Notes under the pieces: generated by a model
Told to the model about the DNA's origin: nothing
The model's input: the letters and a program-made list of their open reading frames with translations, nothing else
Databases searched by the model: none
In this document: positions 15,117-22,477 of the stretch, piece after piece
How positions within the stretch are numbered: position 1 is the stretch's first letter
Layout of the letters: every line of letters starts with the position of its first letter
Origin: a virus
IMG/VR virus record: IMGVR_UViG_3300048686_000885
Coordinates: 1-25,180 of that record
Length of the DNA: 25,180 nucleotides
Direction: 5' to 3' (one strand)
Program-made: the position numbers and the translations under genes

Positions 15117-18100
15117 TTATTTGACGCGCAGATTAGCAGCAGGTAGTTGCCTCAACAAGGGTTTCGGCTTTGATATCTTTTCTGCGATAAACCGGTTAAG
15201 GGCTCCTGTCTCATAGGCCATAGGATCCATCGGTATATGAGGAGGCAGGTCCTTGGCATCCATTCGCGTTTGCCGTGGACCGGTCAACGCATCAAAAATA
15301 GCCATCATGCGCGTGTCGGGGAAAAGCTTGCGCATTTCCTTGTCTTGAGTCAAGAATTTACCGGTGCTTTGCTCCATGGCAGAAAGCGTGGAAAGCTGCT
15401 CTTCGAAAAGTCCCCGGTACTCACCCTGTCTGCGTAGCAATTCCTTAAGGCTTTCTTCCTTAAACTCTGCGCCAAAGACCGGTTCGCCAAAGAACTTCTC
15501 TAACTTATCTTTGTTCTTGACCATGTTTTGGATAAAAGACTCAATGGGCTTCCAATCTTTACCCAACAAATAATAAGCACGGTAGCTGTTGTCCTGCAGC
15601 ATCGGTGTCTTATAGTTAGGCTGCGGCCTTCCAAGAATGTCCCCACCCCTGAAACTCATGGAATGCTCAAGCTCATGGAGCATGGTCCGTTCACGTTGGC
15701 CCGGGGGCAACGCTTGATTAATCGTAATCAGATCGGGCGCACTACTTGCGACATATCCCCAAAGATCAGAATCAAGCGGCATATCCTGCGTTTCTACCTT
15801 GGGATTCATAGCACGCATATAAGCAGCAAGCTGGCCTGCCGAGCGACTGCGCGTAACATCCGGGGGCAACGGTTCTTGTTTCTCCTTTTCAGGAGGTTTG
15901 CCCATGCGTTGTAGCAAATCTTCCAGTTCCTTGACCGAACTAACACCCAAGTCCCTGGCGCGCGTATCAGCATATGTTTCACGTGGAACATCAACAGGAT
16001 CAAAGGTATCAACCATACCGCCATCGTTAAACTCTTCCGGTGGGCGTGGACGTTTTCCTTCCCCGTACATCCTTTCTACGGCTTTGTCAAAAGCATCCTT
16101 ATCCACGAACCGCTGCCAGGGACCGAACTCTTCCTCATTCCAGCCAAAACGACGGACATCCTCCAAGAACTTTATTTTATTCGGGGACTGTGAATCGGTA
16201 CGAGCAAGTTTTGCCTGTTCCAAGATCTTATTCGATACTTCCCAATCGCTTGAGCGGATGTAATCGCGCACTCGCGATAAAACTTCGTACTCGTTTTCCC
16301 TCTTCGTGCCTTTTGCTTTTACAGGAATTTCAGGATTATCATGCCTAAACATCATCTGTTCAATGATGGGTTTTGCACGAGAAGTATTAGCAAGCTGCTT
16401 TTCCGGATAAGAGGACAGGATCTGAACCAAGGGCTTTCCGTCACCACTCATCAAAACATGTAACTCACCTTCAAAACCGTATTTGGGTCCTGTGTAGCGA
16501 TCAATGAATTCATCTGTTTTAGTACACCATCCCGCATCACAGCCCACCATCCGGATAAATTCGCGATTGTTTTTATTGTTTACCAGATCGTCAGCCCTTA
16601 ACCAGCGACTGCCGTCATCGTAGTTTTTGTACAAAGGAACGCCATTGGCCACAGCGAGGGCCTTTTTACGTTCCTGCTCCTGCAGCCAGTTATCGTAAGC
16701 CTGAACTTTACGCACGGCCTGTTCCACGGAGGTCTTTTCAAGATCCTTTGGTGTCATGCGCAACGCATCGGGCATCACCGTATCGCTATTGATCATCTCT
16801 TCCAAGCGTCTGGAAAGATTTCCAAATCCAAGTGTCCGCTCAATATTCTTGTCCAATGCATAGATCGGCACATTCTCTGGAATCTTTTCAACCATTTTCT
16901 CAAATTCAGAATGGCGAAATGGTCTAAATATAGAACTCAATGTCTGGTGCCTTAAGATATCCTTATCGCCCGGCCTAATGCTGTAATCAACCAGCGTTTC
17001 CCAAGCTGCAGCCGGGGTTCCAGGCTCAAGTTGCGTTTTCTTTGCTTCAAAGCCACGCAGCCTTGAACCTATACGATTTAACTCCGCAACAGAACCATAA
17101 AGTGATTCCACATTGTTTAAATACATTGGATCGATTGGCGGCAAAATACCTTCTTCTTTAGCAAGCTTCAGTAACGGATCGCTCTCCGTTCCCATCTCAT
17201 TTTGGATGTATTTACCTAACTTGTTGGTAATCCATTTGTCCATCTCAACGGCTGGCTCAAGATTCTTGGCATATTGCGCAACTCGTTGCTCCGATAACCC
17301 TGCTTCGCGCAAGCTATCCAATTCTTCAGCCACATCGGCTAGACGTAATTCAGGATCCTGACCCCTAAACCGACTCGGACGAGCAGGGTCCAATATCATC
17401 TGTATATGCCGAGCAGGCCAATTACCGCCCTTTGGTTTCATAACGCCTGCGGCACCCAGAGCACCCAACCCTGCCAACACATCGGGTACAGCACCGGCAA
17501 ATTTTGCCGGTAGGGTGGCAGTGGGCATTAAACCCACACCAAGTGCCTGACCAATACGATAAGTTTCTGAAGGATTGGTCGGTGGACGGGGCGCGGCTCC
17601 TACAAAACCACCAATAAACTCCGCAGGATATTGAATCCCCGGAATAGGTGCCACCGTTTCCCGCTCCGAAGCACGGTCCACGGCCCGTTGATAACCAGGG
17701 GGTGTCTTAAACTGCTGTAAAAGCTGCGCGGCTCGCGGATCACCGCCTGTTTGCATGCGTACAGGCTCAACAGGAGCAGGGAAGGGGGATTGGTAGGACA
17801 AATCCAACGAAGCTAAAGCTGATGGGCGAGAAGGTTGAGCAAGATACTGCTCCGCTGCCGTCGGCTCGTTCTCATCCGTTTTTTCTTTTTCATCATCGGC
17901 TGCTAATAAACTAACAGCCAACGCCGCCTGATACGAAGCAGGTAACTCCGCCGACTGTACCAAAGGCTTAGCGGCTGGCAGTGGACGAGGCACGGACCGC
18001 GAAACACGTGTTACCGGTGGTGTCGTGGCCTCTTCAACAATAGGCGATGGCGTGGGGGTGGTAGCGGTGGCGACAACAGGAGCTGCTGCTACCATCGTTG

Positions 18101-18563
18101 CAGGAAACTTTGCATTTAAATTAGCCAGCACTTCGCCTGCTGTCTTTCCACGCAACTGCGGATTAGCACGCAATACCCTCGGTGCCACTAACGCCGATAG
18201 CGGCCGATCTTCCGGCGCATTGATCACCTTGATCGCCGTATCCGGGCCAAAAAAGTGCATGGCATACAACTCCGAGGGCCGTGGATCACGGCCCAAGGCT
18301 CGTTTGGCCCTCGTCGTATTATCAGCAAGTACAGTCACACCAACCCGTATATTCTCATCCGGATCCAACTGCTTATTCGGCGTTCCACCGTACCGCTTCC
18401 ACGTATCATCAATCACCTGAAAGAGCCCTTTGGCAGAAGATGTCTTTGCCTTGGCCTTGGGATTTAATGAACTCTCAAGCTCAGCAATACGCACTGCCAC
18501 ATCAGGATCAACCTGCTGCGCGACTGCCGCTTCACGGATTTTGGTGACAAGATCTTGAGCCAT
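15117..18563 (-). CDS. Giant virion-type protein: transglycosylase, WC domain and HEXXH motif (1148 aa)
   Basis: The N terminus (VDPDVAVRIAELESSLNP, then SSAKGLFQVIDDTWKRYGG) is a lytic transglycosylase domain at about 10-125; Glu30 in ELESS is the likely catalytic residue. A Pro/Ala-rich region follows (130-330) with one weakly hydrophobic Gly-rich stretch (LAGLGALGAAGV). Around residue 670 lies VGCDAGWCTKTDEF with YGFEGELHVLM and GKPLVQILSS, reminiscent of domains found in large polyvalent phage proteins. HELEH at 963-967 is a zincin-type HEXXH motif (TMLHELEHSMSFRGGD). The frame opens at TTG 18599, but ATG 18563 with MAQDLVTKI is preferred. Such proteins are usually packaged or injected and open the cell wall at entry. 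The gene contains a parS-like site at 15975-15990. Confidence 0.85.
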   Translation of the reverse strand: MAQDLVTKIREAAVAQQVDPDVAVRIAELESSLNPKAKAKTSSAKGLFQVIDDTWKRYGGTPNKQLDPDENIRVGVTVLADNTTRAKRALGRDPRPSELYAMHFFGPDTAIKVINAPEDRPLSALVAPRVLRANPQLRGKTAGEVLANLNAKFPATMVAAAPVVATATTPTPSPIVEEATTPPVTRVSRSVPRPLPAAKPLVQSAELPASYQAALAVSLLAADDEKEKTDENEPTAAEQYLAQPSRPSALASLDLSYQSPFPAPVEPVRMQTGGDPRAAQLLQQFKTPPGYQRAVDRASERETVAPIPGIQYPAEFIGGFVGAAPRPPTNPSETYRIGQALGVGLMPTATLPAKFAGAVPDVLAGLGALGAAGVMKPKGGNWPARHIQMILDPARPSRFRGQDPELRLADVAEELDSLREAGLSEQRVAQYAKNLEPAVEMDKWITNKLGKYIQNEMGTESDPLLKLAKEEGILPPIDPMYLNNVESLYGSVAELNRIGSRLRGFEAKKTQLEPGTPAAAWETLVDYSIRPGDKDILRHQTLSSIFRPFRHSEFEKMVEKIPENVPIYALDKNIERTLGFGNLSRRLEEMINSDTVMPDALRMTPKDLEKTSVEQAVRKVQAYDNWLQEQERKKALAVANGVPLYKNYDDGSRWLRADDLVNNKNNREFIRMVGCDAGWCTKTDEFIDRYTGPKYGFEGELHVLMSGDGKPLVQILSSYPEKQLANTSRAKPIIEQMMFRHDNPEIPVKAKGTKRENEYEVLSRVRDYIRSSDWEVSNKILEQAKLARTDSQSPNKIKFLEDVRRFGWNEEEFGPWQRFVDKDAFDKAVERMYGEGKRPRPPEEFNDGGMVDTFDPVDVPRETYADTRARDLGVSSVKELEDLLQRMGKPPEKEKQEPLPPDVTRSRSAGQLAAYMRAMNPKVETQDMPLDSDLWGYVASSAPDLITINQALPPGQRERTMLHELEHSMSFRGGDILGRPQPNYKTPMLQDNSYRAYYLLGKDWKPIESFIQNMVKNKDKLEKFFGEPVFGAEFKEESLKELLRRQGEYRGLFEEQLSTLSAMEQSTGKFLTQDKEMRKLFPDTRMMAIFDALTGPRQTRMDAKDLPPHIPMDPMAYETGALNRFIAEKISKPKPLLRQLPAANLRVK
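15975..15990. promoter_or_regulatory. parS-like palindrome inside the giant virion protein gene
   Basis: The 16 bases are TGTTTCACGTGGAACA; the other strand reads TGTTCCACGTGAAACA, which matches the parS sequence I know from the Bacillus subtilis spo0J gene. It is an exact copy of the one at 20137-20152. It encodes DVPRETY in the gene, so it does not disturb coding. Confidence 0.6.
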
Positions 18564-18604
18564 GGCTGTCCATTGTACAAGGGTGGATCGGGGCGTCAAT
18601 GCGC

Positions 18605-20125
18605 CTAATAATACTCAAGCTGCACGCCAAAGTATTCACTTTCCTCCTGGTCATCGTCCTCAAGGCTAATAAAATTACCCTGACGAAACCGCATCAAAGC
18701 CATCACCGCCGCATCGACCTGATCATCATGACTGCCGTTGGGAAAAGCAGCACACTCTTCCACCAAGTCCTGCGCCCAATCGTATACCTCGGGATACCAC
18801 ACCATGCCCGATTCAAGGACCGGGGCCACCGCGTTCGCCCTTGCAATCTTATCAGTCCCTGTTCGCCGACCCCCTGGCGAATACATCGTCACAGGAATCC
18901 CCATCTTCCTTAACTCATGCTGCAAGGGCGTTCCCGTGGCCTTGGCCTCAATCAAAACATTATCTGGACGCCAATGCATGTACTCCTCCTTGGCAATCCG
19001 CTTAAGTTCAGGAAAGTCCCAGCGACCTTTCCTTACACCTAGTAACATTAACTGAGGACCCGAATCCTGATCCTGCTGAAACACACCCCACGTACTGATC
19101 ACCGAGAAGTCAGCCGTCTCTTTCTTACTATAAGCCGTATCGTAAGTCTGTATCAAATAAGAACAATGCGGGGGTTCCTCACCACGCCACACGCGCCACC
19201 AATCGCGCTTTAATATCGCTCCCTCATCGTTGGTCGGTTGCTGCTGCCACTGCGCGTTCCATTTTTTCAAGCCAATAGAAAACTTGACCTTTTCTAACTC
19301 ATCAAGGCTCCAGTACTCGGGCCACAAGGGAGTATTGGATGGCAGAATGGCTGGGAACTCAAGCACCTCCCATTGATCGGCTTTTAGATTACTCTGCATT
19401 CTTAATAACCGACCGGCCACGTCATCGGTCTTCCAACGCGTGTTAATCAAGATAATTGAACCGTTCGGTTGCAATCGCTGACGAGGACCGGACTCGTACC
19501 ACTCCCACGTGTTCTGCATCGCCGTGTCTGACAAAGCATCCTGCTCGTCCAGGATGTCGTCCAAAATAATAATGTCGCCACCGCGACCGGTCATCGCACC
19601 GCCTTTACCAATAAAAAAGGCTTCCCCTCCCTGGGCCGTGTTCCACCGGCCAGCAGCCTTGGAGTCTACCGACAACGTCGTATCAGGGAAGAGCTCACGG
19701 TACGAGTCGCCCTCTACAAGATTCCTAATCATCCGGCCAAAGCGCTGTGCAAGCTCTGCGGTGTGCGATCCAACGATAAGCTTTGCATCAGGCTTTTTGC
19801 CCATCACATAAGCAGGAAACAGATAGCTACCAAGCTGTGACTTACCGTGCCGTGGCGGCATCGCGATGATCAAGCGTTTGGTTTTGCCTTGAATAACCCG
19901 ATCAAAAGCACTCGCTATACGGCGATGATGCTCGCCTATCAACATCTCAGGCCATACGTATTTAGCGAAGTCTATGAAAGTGGCAGTGGCCCTTTCTCGC
20001 GTCTCAAGGGCCAAGAGCCGCAGCTCAAGCCTCAGGCGTTCTGCTTCTACATCATGATCGTCGTTCAAAGGATGTCCAGAGGTTTTGAAAAATTTAAATA
20101 TACCCCCGGGGTATGCCTTTTTCAA
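18605..20125 (-). CDS. terL: Terminase large subunit (506 aa)
   Basis: The packaging motor that cuts and pumps phage DNA into the prohead. The ATPase part has a Walker A at 89-96 (MPPRHGKS), TAELAQRFGR as the adenine-side motif, and Walker B with DD at 189-190 (GGDIIILDDILDE). The nuclease part has the RNase H triad: Asp329 (TYDTAYSKKETADFSVI), Glu393 (NVLIEAKATGTP) and Asp467/Asp468 (GSHDDQVDAAVMA). Length is normal. The start is uncertain: the first in-frame start is TTG 20125, with no purine-rich ribosome site, and an upstream stop overlaps a parS-like site. The next candidate is TTG 20068. The small terminase gene is 3.9 kb away, separated by accessory genes. Confidence 0.93.
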   Translation of the reverse strand: MKKAYPGGIFKFFKTSGHPLNDDHDVEAERLRLELRLLALETRERATATFIDFAKYVWPEMLIGEHHRRIASAFDRVIQGKTKRLIIAMPPRHGKSQLGSYLFPAYVMGKKPDAKLIVGSHTAELAQRFGRMIRNLVEGDSYRELFPDTTLSVDSKAAGRWNTAQGGEAFFIGKGGAMTGRGGDIIILDDILDEQDALSDTAMQNTWEWYESGPRQRLQPNGSIILINTRWKTDDVAGRLLRMQSNLKADQWEVLEFPAILPSNTPLWPEYWSLDELEKVKFSIGLKKWNAQWQQQPTNDEGAILKRDWWRVWRGEEPPHCSYLIQTYDTAYSKKETADFSVISTWGVFQQDQDSGPQLMLLGVRKGRWDFPELKRIAKEEYMHWRPDNVLIEAKATGTPLQHELRKMGIPVTMYSPGGRRTGTDKIARANAVAPVLESGMVWYPEVYDWAQDLVEECAAFPNGSHDDQVDAAVMALMRFRQGNFISLEDDDQEESEYFGVQLEYY

Positions 20126-20136
20126 GAAGAAGGGGG

Positions 20137-20152
20137 TGTTTCACGTGGAACA
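20137..20152. promoter_or_regulatory. parS-like palindrome directly before TerL
   Basis: TGTTTCACGTGGAACA, 12 bases upstream of the first possible TerL codon and identical in all 16 positions to the copy at 15975. A ParB-type protein bound here would cover the TerL leader. The minus strand reads ATGTTCCACGTGAAACAC, so a 19-codon frame starting MFHVKH begins here; MFHVKH is also the peptide that bacterial parS sites encode at gene starts. Confidence 0.65.
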
Positions 20153-20220
20153 TGTTTTTAAGAAGTTTTCCTTGGGCTAAATCTGGGCTATAGGCGAGTT
20201 GATCGAGCTTGGGTGTTTTT

Positions 20221-20274
20221 ATGGCCCCCCGGGGGGACCCCTGCGGGTTCCCCTAAAAGCACCCGGGGGGCCAT
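20221..20274. repeat. Perfect 13-bp inverted repeat with inner stem
   Basis: Arms ATGGCCCCCCGGG (20221-20233) and CCCGGGGGGCCAT (20262-20274). The 28-base interior can form a second stem, GGGGACCC (20233-20240) against GGGTTCCCC (20245-20253), with one bulge. No T-run follows on either strand, so it is not a simple terminator. It could be a cruciform or protein binding site. Confidence 0.7.
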
Positions 20275-20377
20275 GACGCTATAGACGCTATAGCGATCAG
20301 GGGTCGGGCGTCGGGATCGGTGGTCGTCCTGTTTTTTATATTGTTCTTGTTGCTATATTCTATAGCAACGGGCCAAG

Positions 20378-20433
20378 AAAAAACCGGGGCGCGCCCCGGT
20401 TCGTCAGCATCGGACCAGGGGCCTCGGCCCCTG
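20378..20433 (-). terminator. Double hairpin terminator after the 96-aa gene
   Basis: On the minus strand a 9-bp stem (CCAGGGGCC/GGCCCCTGG, loop of 2) begins 7 bases after the stop codon; then a 20-base perfect palindrome (core CCGGGGCGCGCCCCGG) runs directly into TTTTTT. The second hairpin with its T-run is a classical terminator and closes the accessory block. Confidence 0.85.
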
Positions 20434-20440
20434 GCGCGGA

Positions 20441-20731
20441 TCAGGCCGCTTGCTTTTCTTTGCGATCCTGCGTGGCCAGGCGCTTAGCTTCTGCTTCGTC
20501 GTAAAGTTCCACTCGCTTCACGCGAACTGCGGCGCTTTCTTCCAAAGCATAAAAAGCGTTACGGTAATTTCCCTCTTCGTCGGTATAGCCAACGCTGTTG
20601 GCTGGCTGCATCATCAGCATCTGTGCCATGAGCGCGGTTAGCTCACGGTCGCTCATGCTCTCGGGCACGATGTACTCGTTGCCCCAACCAAGGCACAAAA
20701 CACGGGTTTGATTCTTTGCTGCTTTTTTCAT
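20441..20731 (-). CDS. Hypothetical accessory protein (96 aa)
   Basis: Start ATG 20731 preceded by AGAAAGGATAG and 4 bases. The protein has LGWGNEYIVPESMSDRELTALMAQMLMMQPAN followed by a charged helical tail (VKRVELYDEAEAKRLATQDRKEK). No signal peptide, membrane segment or Cys motif. It has its own promoter (20780-20809) with a large palindrome between promoter and start, and a terminator follows. It looks like a single-gene transcription unit. No family recognised. Confidence 0.8.
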   Translation of the reverse strand: MKKAAKNQTRVLCLGWGNEYIVPESMSDRELTALMAQMLMMQPANSVGYTDEEGNYRNAFYALEESAAVRVKRVELYDEAEAKRLATQDRKEKQAA

Positions 20732-20735
20732 AACG

Positions 20736-20746
20736 CTATCCTTTCT
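20736..20746 (-). promoter_or_regulatory. Shared ribosome-binding cassette AGAAAGGATAG (one of five)
   Basis: The same 11 bases, always followed by exactly 4 variable bases and ATG, precede five genes: 20736-20746, 21158-21168, 22406-22416, 23246-23256 and 23645-23655. The AGAAAGG part can pair with CCUUUCU at the 16S 3' end. No other gene in the window has it. Confidence 0.9.
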
Positions 20747-20751
20747 GGGTT

Positions 20752-20775
20752 ACTGTGCAGCGGCCGCTGCACAGT
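20752..20775. promoter_or_regulatory. 24-bp perfect palindrome, operator candidate
   Basis: A perfect palindrome (half-site ACTGTGCAGCGG) lies between the -10 box at 20780-20785 and the ribosome site at 20736-20746. In RNA it would form a long hairpin just before the ribosome site, so it could act either as an operator or as a translational block. Confidence 0.6.
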
Positions 20776-20779
20776 GCTA

Positions 20780-20809
20780 ATTATACTGCTAAATTGCCCC
20801 GCCGATCAA
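20780..20809 (-). promoter_or_regulatory. Promoter for the 96-aa gene
   Basis: Minus strand TTGATC (20809-20804) and TATAAT (20785-20780) with an 18-base spacer. The -10 is perfect, the -35 is 4 of 6. It overlaps the last codon of the upstream gene. Confidence 0.65.
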
Positions 20810-21153
20810 GCTACCTGGGGGCGCTTGTCCTGCACGCCCCTCGGCTCATGCTCGACCTCGCCGTTATAAACTTCACGCGAAAACAACGTAAATACATAAC
20901 CCAGGTTATCCAGCGTATTCCCGCACACGCTAAAATTAATCTTGCCTTTCTTGAGCAAGTGAGCGATCAAGGGAAAGCGCTTGCACACGAGCGCTTTCGC
21001 TGCTGCAGCGTGCATGCCCTCGGGGTTCAGTGCATGATCATAAGGCAACGTGACACGCCACGTCGTGTCACGGTCCAGGCGCACCACAGCCATGACACGC
21101 GAACCGCGCACACCCGTCGCGCCAAGAAATTTTGTGTGAATTGCTAAACTCAT
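20806..21153 (-). CDS. Conserved hypothetical protein, T-K-(Y/F)-L-G-(A/P)-T family (115 aa)
   Basis: Opens with LAIHTKFLGATGVRGSRVMAVVRLD, then WRVTLPYDHALNPEGMHAAAAKALVCKR. The same order (TKxLGxT-RGSR-x-A, then SVTxPYDHAL, then H-AAAxAL) is found in small proteins of many phages and some bacteria, without a defined function. The last part, DNLGYVFTLF, is followed by a polar tail. It is preceded by AGAAAGGATAG-N4-ATG, its own promoter with an operator-like dyad in the spacer, and a terminator of the upstream gene. Cytoplasmic. Confidence 0.83.
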   Translation of the reverse strand: MSLAIHTKFLGATGVRGSRVMAVVRLDRDTTWRVTLPYDHALNPEGMHAAAAKALVCKRFPLIAHLLKKGKINFSVCGNTLDNLGYVFTLFSREVYNGEVEHEPRGVQDKRPQVA

Positions 21154-21173
21154 AACGCTATCCTTTCTAAATT

Positions 21174-21190
21174 ACAGCACGGCGTGCTGT
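21174..21190. promoter_or_regulatory. Dyad before the ribosome site of the 115-aa gene
   Basis: ACAGCACG and CGTGCTGT arms with one central base lie between the promoter -10 (21198-21203) and the ribosome motif (21158-21168). The position matches that of the palindrome before the 96-aa gene, but the sequence is different. Confidence 0.5.
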
Positions 21191-21197
21191 TCCTGCA

Positions 21198-21226
21198 ATT
21201 ATAGCGCAGTGCGCAACACTGCGCAA
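21198..21226 (-). promoter_or_regulatory. Promoter with embedded dyad for the 115-aa gene
   Basis: Minus strand TTGCGC (21226-21221) and TATAAT (21203-21198) with a 17-base spacer. The dyad GCGCAGTG/CACTGCGC (21204-21211 and 21217-21224) fills the spacer and overlaps the -35, a typical place for a repressor. Confidence 0.7.
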
Positions 21227-21227
21227 G

Positions 21228-21254
21228 AAAAAAAGGCCCTAAAATCAAGGGCCT
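21228..21254 (-). terminator. Rho-independent terminator after the DUF932 gene
   Basis: Minus strand stem AGGCCCT/AGGGCCT with a 7-base loop, directly followed by TTTTTTT. The promoter -35 of the next gene starts two bases later. The GC-rich 100 bases before it (21255-21354) include a 16-base perfect palindrome at 21269-21284 and no gene that I accept. Confidence 0.85.
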
Positions 21255-21354
21255 AGAATCGCGCGCCACGGTCCGCGCGGACCGGAAAATGCACCCGGGA
21301 CCGGGGGCCAAGCTCCCAGGGTGTACGGCCACCACCGGGAGCAAAGCCACAGCA

Positions 21355-22401
21355 TTATAGTATAGCCGGTTCAGCCTCTGCAGGGTTCAGCCATTCTCCA
21401 CTGGTCAACAGGTCCACAGCGCGCGCCTTTAGCCCCGCGCCCTGCCCGAACCACGCACTTTCGCAACGGGTATTATTCGACCGGCCGCGCTCGTGATCCA
21501 CTAGTTCAGTCACAGCATTAAGCATCTGCCACCGGTTCAGCCCTCCGGATATATCCGAACCAATAGCCTTACCATTGAACAGGTCCCGGATACGCTTAAA
21601 GCCTTTCGTTTCGGTTATCTCGATTTTGCTCGTATGGTAAGGTTTTAACAGTTCAGCAATAAACCCGTCGGCGTCGCGTTCAGTCATTGGCACATGCGCA
21701 AGCTGCCGCGCATTAACCAAAAAGGATTCGAAAGCATCGGCGACTATGCCAAGCTGCAGCCTTACTTCGTCGGCGTCAAAGCGCTCGCTGTGCAGCACGC
21801 GAACCGCGCTCTTGAGATAGCCCGTATCGGTTTCGGCCTCGCCTTTAATAACGCGACCGGCAGAATAGCCGCCGACAGCCGCCGTTATCGTGTTATTGCA
21901 TACCACGCGAATAGCCGTGAACTTTGCAACGGTGGCCATGGTTCCGTCGTATGACGTGCCAAATAGTAAATAAGGCTTCACAAAATCACGGTTTACCACG
22001 TGCACAGCCTCGCCTACTGAAGCCAGCGCCCACACCCTACGGCCTTCGGACAGTACCCCGGCCGTCTCGAGATTAAACCCGCCGATATCCGAAAGCTTGC
22101 GGAAAAAATCCATAACCTCCGCAGGCTGTACCACGCGATAACCGTCGGATACAACAGCCAACGGCGCGCCCGTGTCGGACCGATGCAAAACTTTGCGGTC
22201 CGGCCAGCGCTGAAGCTCGGTTACGGCGGGGGTTTCATACAGGACAGGGCTCTCAAGCACTGTATAGCCAAGCCCTGCTTCGCGTGTCCATTCTTCGATT
22301 GATGCCCCTGCAGTAAGCTTCGAACCTAAGCCATGCCACGGGGTTTGTCCGGTGTAAGCCATTGCAGCCCTGCCGGTGGTGGTGTCAATCATGTGAGCCA
22401 T
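21355..22401 (-). CDS. DUF932 / phage-plasmid-like protein (348 aa)
   Basis: Starts at ATG 22401 after AGAAAGGATAG-N4. The opening AYTGQTPWHGLGSKLTAGASIEEWTREAGLGY, then VLHRSDTGAPLAVVSDGYRVVQPAEVMDFF and WALASVGEAV, is characteristic of DUF932 proteins (also named phage/plasmid-like protein family). LFGTSYDGTMATVAKFTAIRVVCNNT is the conserved core with the RVVC-N motif, and the C-terminal half is helical with LNRWQMLNAVTELVDHERG. Length is normal. The family is widespread in phages and plasmids but lacks a firmly known biochemical role. Own promoter at 22448-22476 and own terminator. Confidence 0.92.
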   Translation of the reverse strand: MAHMIDTTTGRAAMAYTGQTPWHGLGSKLTAGASIEEWTREAGLGYTVLESPVLYETPAVTELQRWPDRKVLHRSDTGAPLAVVSDGYRVVQPAEVMDFFRKLSDIGGFNLETAGVLSEGRRVWALASVGEAVHVVNRDFVKPYLLFGTSYDGTMATVAKFTAIRVVCNNTITAAVGGYSAGRVIKGEAETDTGYLKSAVRVLHSERFDADEVRLQLGIVADAFESFLVNARQLAHVPMTERDADGFIAELLKPYHTSKIEITETKGFKRIRDLFNGKAIGSDISGGLNRWQMLNAVTELVDHERGRSNNTRCESAWFGQGAGLKARAVDLLTSGEWLNPAEAEPAIL

Positions 22402-22436
22402 TGCACTATCCTTTCTGAATTGATCCGGTTGATTTA

Positions 22437-22457
22437 ACCGTAATGCAATTGTACGGT
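22437..22457. promoter_or_regulatory. Dyad overlapping the -10 of the DUF932 promoter
   Basis: ACCGTA and TACGGT half-sites separated by 9 bases, covering the -10 box. A second small dyad, CGGTT-GATTT-AACCG, lies at 22426-22440. Either could be an operator. Confidence 0.45.
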
Positions 22458-22476
22458 TTTATTTCATCGCGTGCAA
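22448..22476 (-). promoter_or_regulatory. Promoter for the DUF932 gene
   Basis: Minus strand TTGCAC (22476-22471) and TACAAT (22453-22448), spacer exactly 17. It begins right after the stop of the micropeptide gene. Confidence 0.7.
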
Positions 22477-22477
22477 G

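Larger units (their letters stand above)
20126..20440. other. Gene-free, structured region upstream of TerL
   Basis: Holds, from right to left: two strong hairpins (20414-20433 and 20382-20401) followed by T6 on the minus strand; a 9-bp stem with a three-base loop at 20349-20369; four copies of CTATAG within 180 bases (20188, 20279, 20288, 20360); a direct repeat GACGCTATA twice (20275-20292); the large inverted repeat at 20221-20274; and the parS-like site. I find no convincing TTGACA/TATAAT promoter, so TerL may be driven by a different kind of promoter or by read-through. Confidence 0.75.

Noticed and set aside
18001-18020. Further CACGTG sites (near 18004, 12790, 9850, 19504 and 21996) as extra parS
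   Set aside because: Only the six central bases agree; the outer TGTT/AACA arms are missing.
20755-21147. 130-residue plus-strand frame
   Set aside because: Opposite the conserved 115-aa gene, which has its own cassette, promoter and family resemblance.
21150-21350. 66-residue minus-strand frame
   Set aside because: It covers a terminator, a promoter and the ribosome motif of the next gene, so coding is unlikely.
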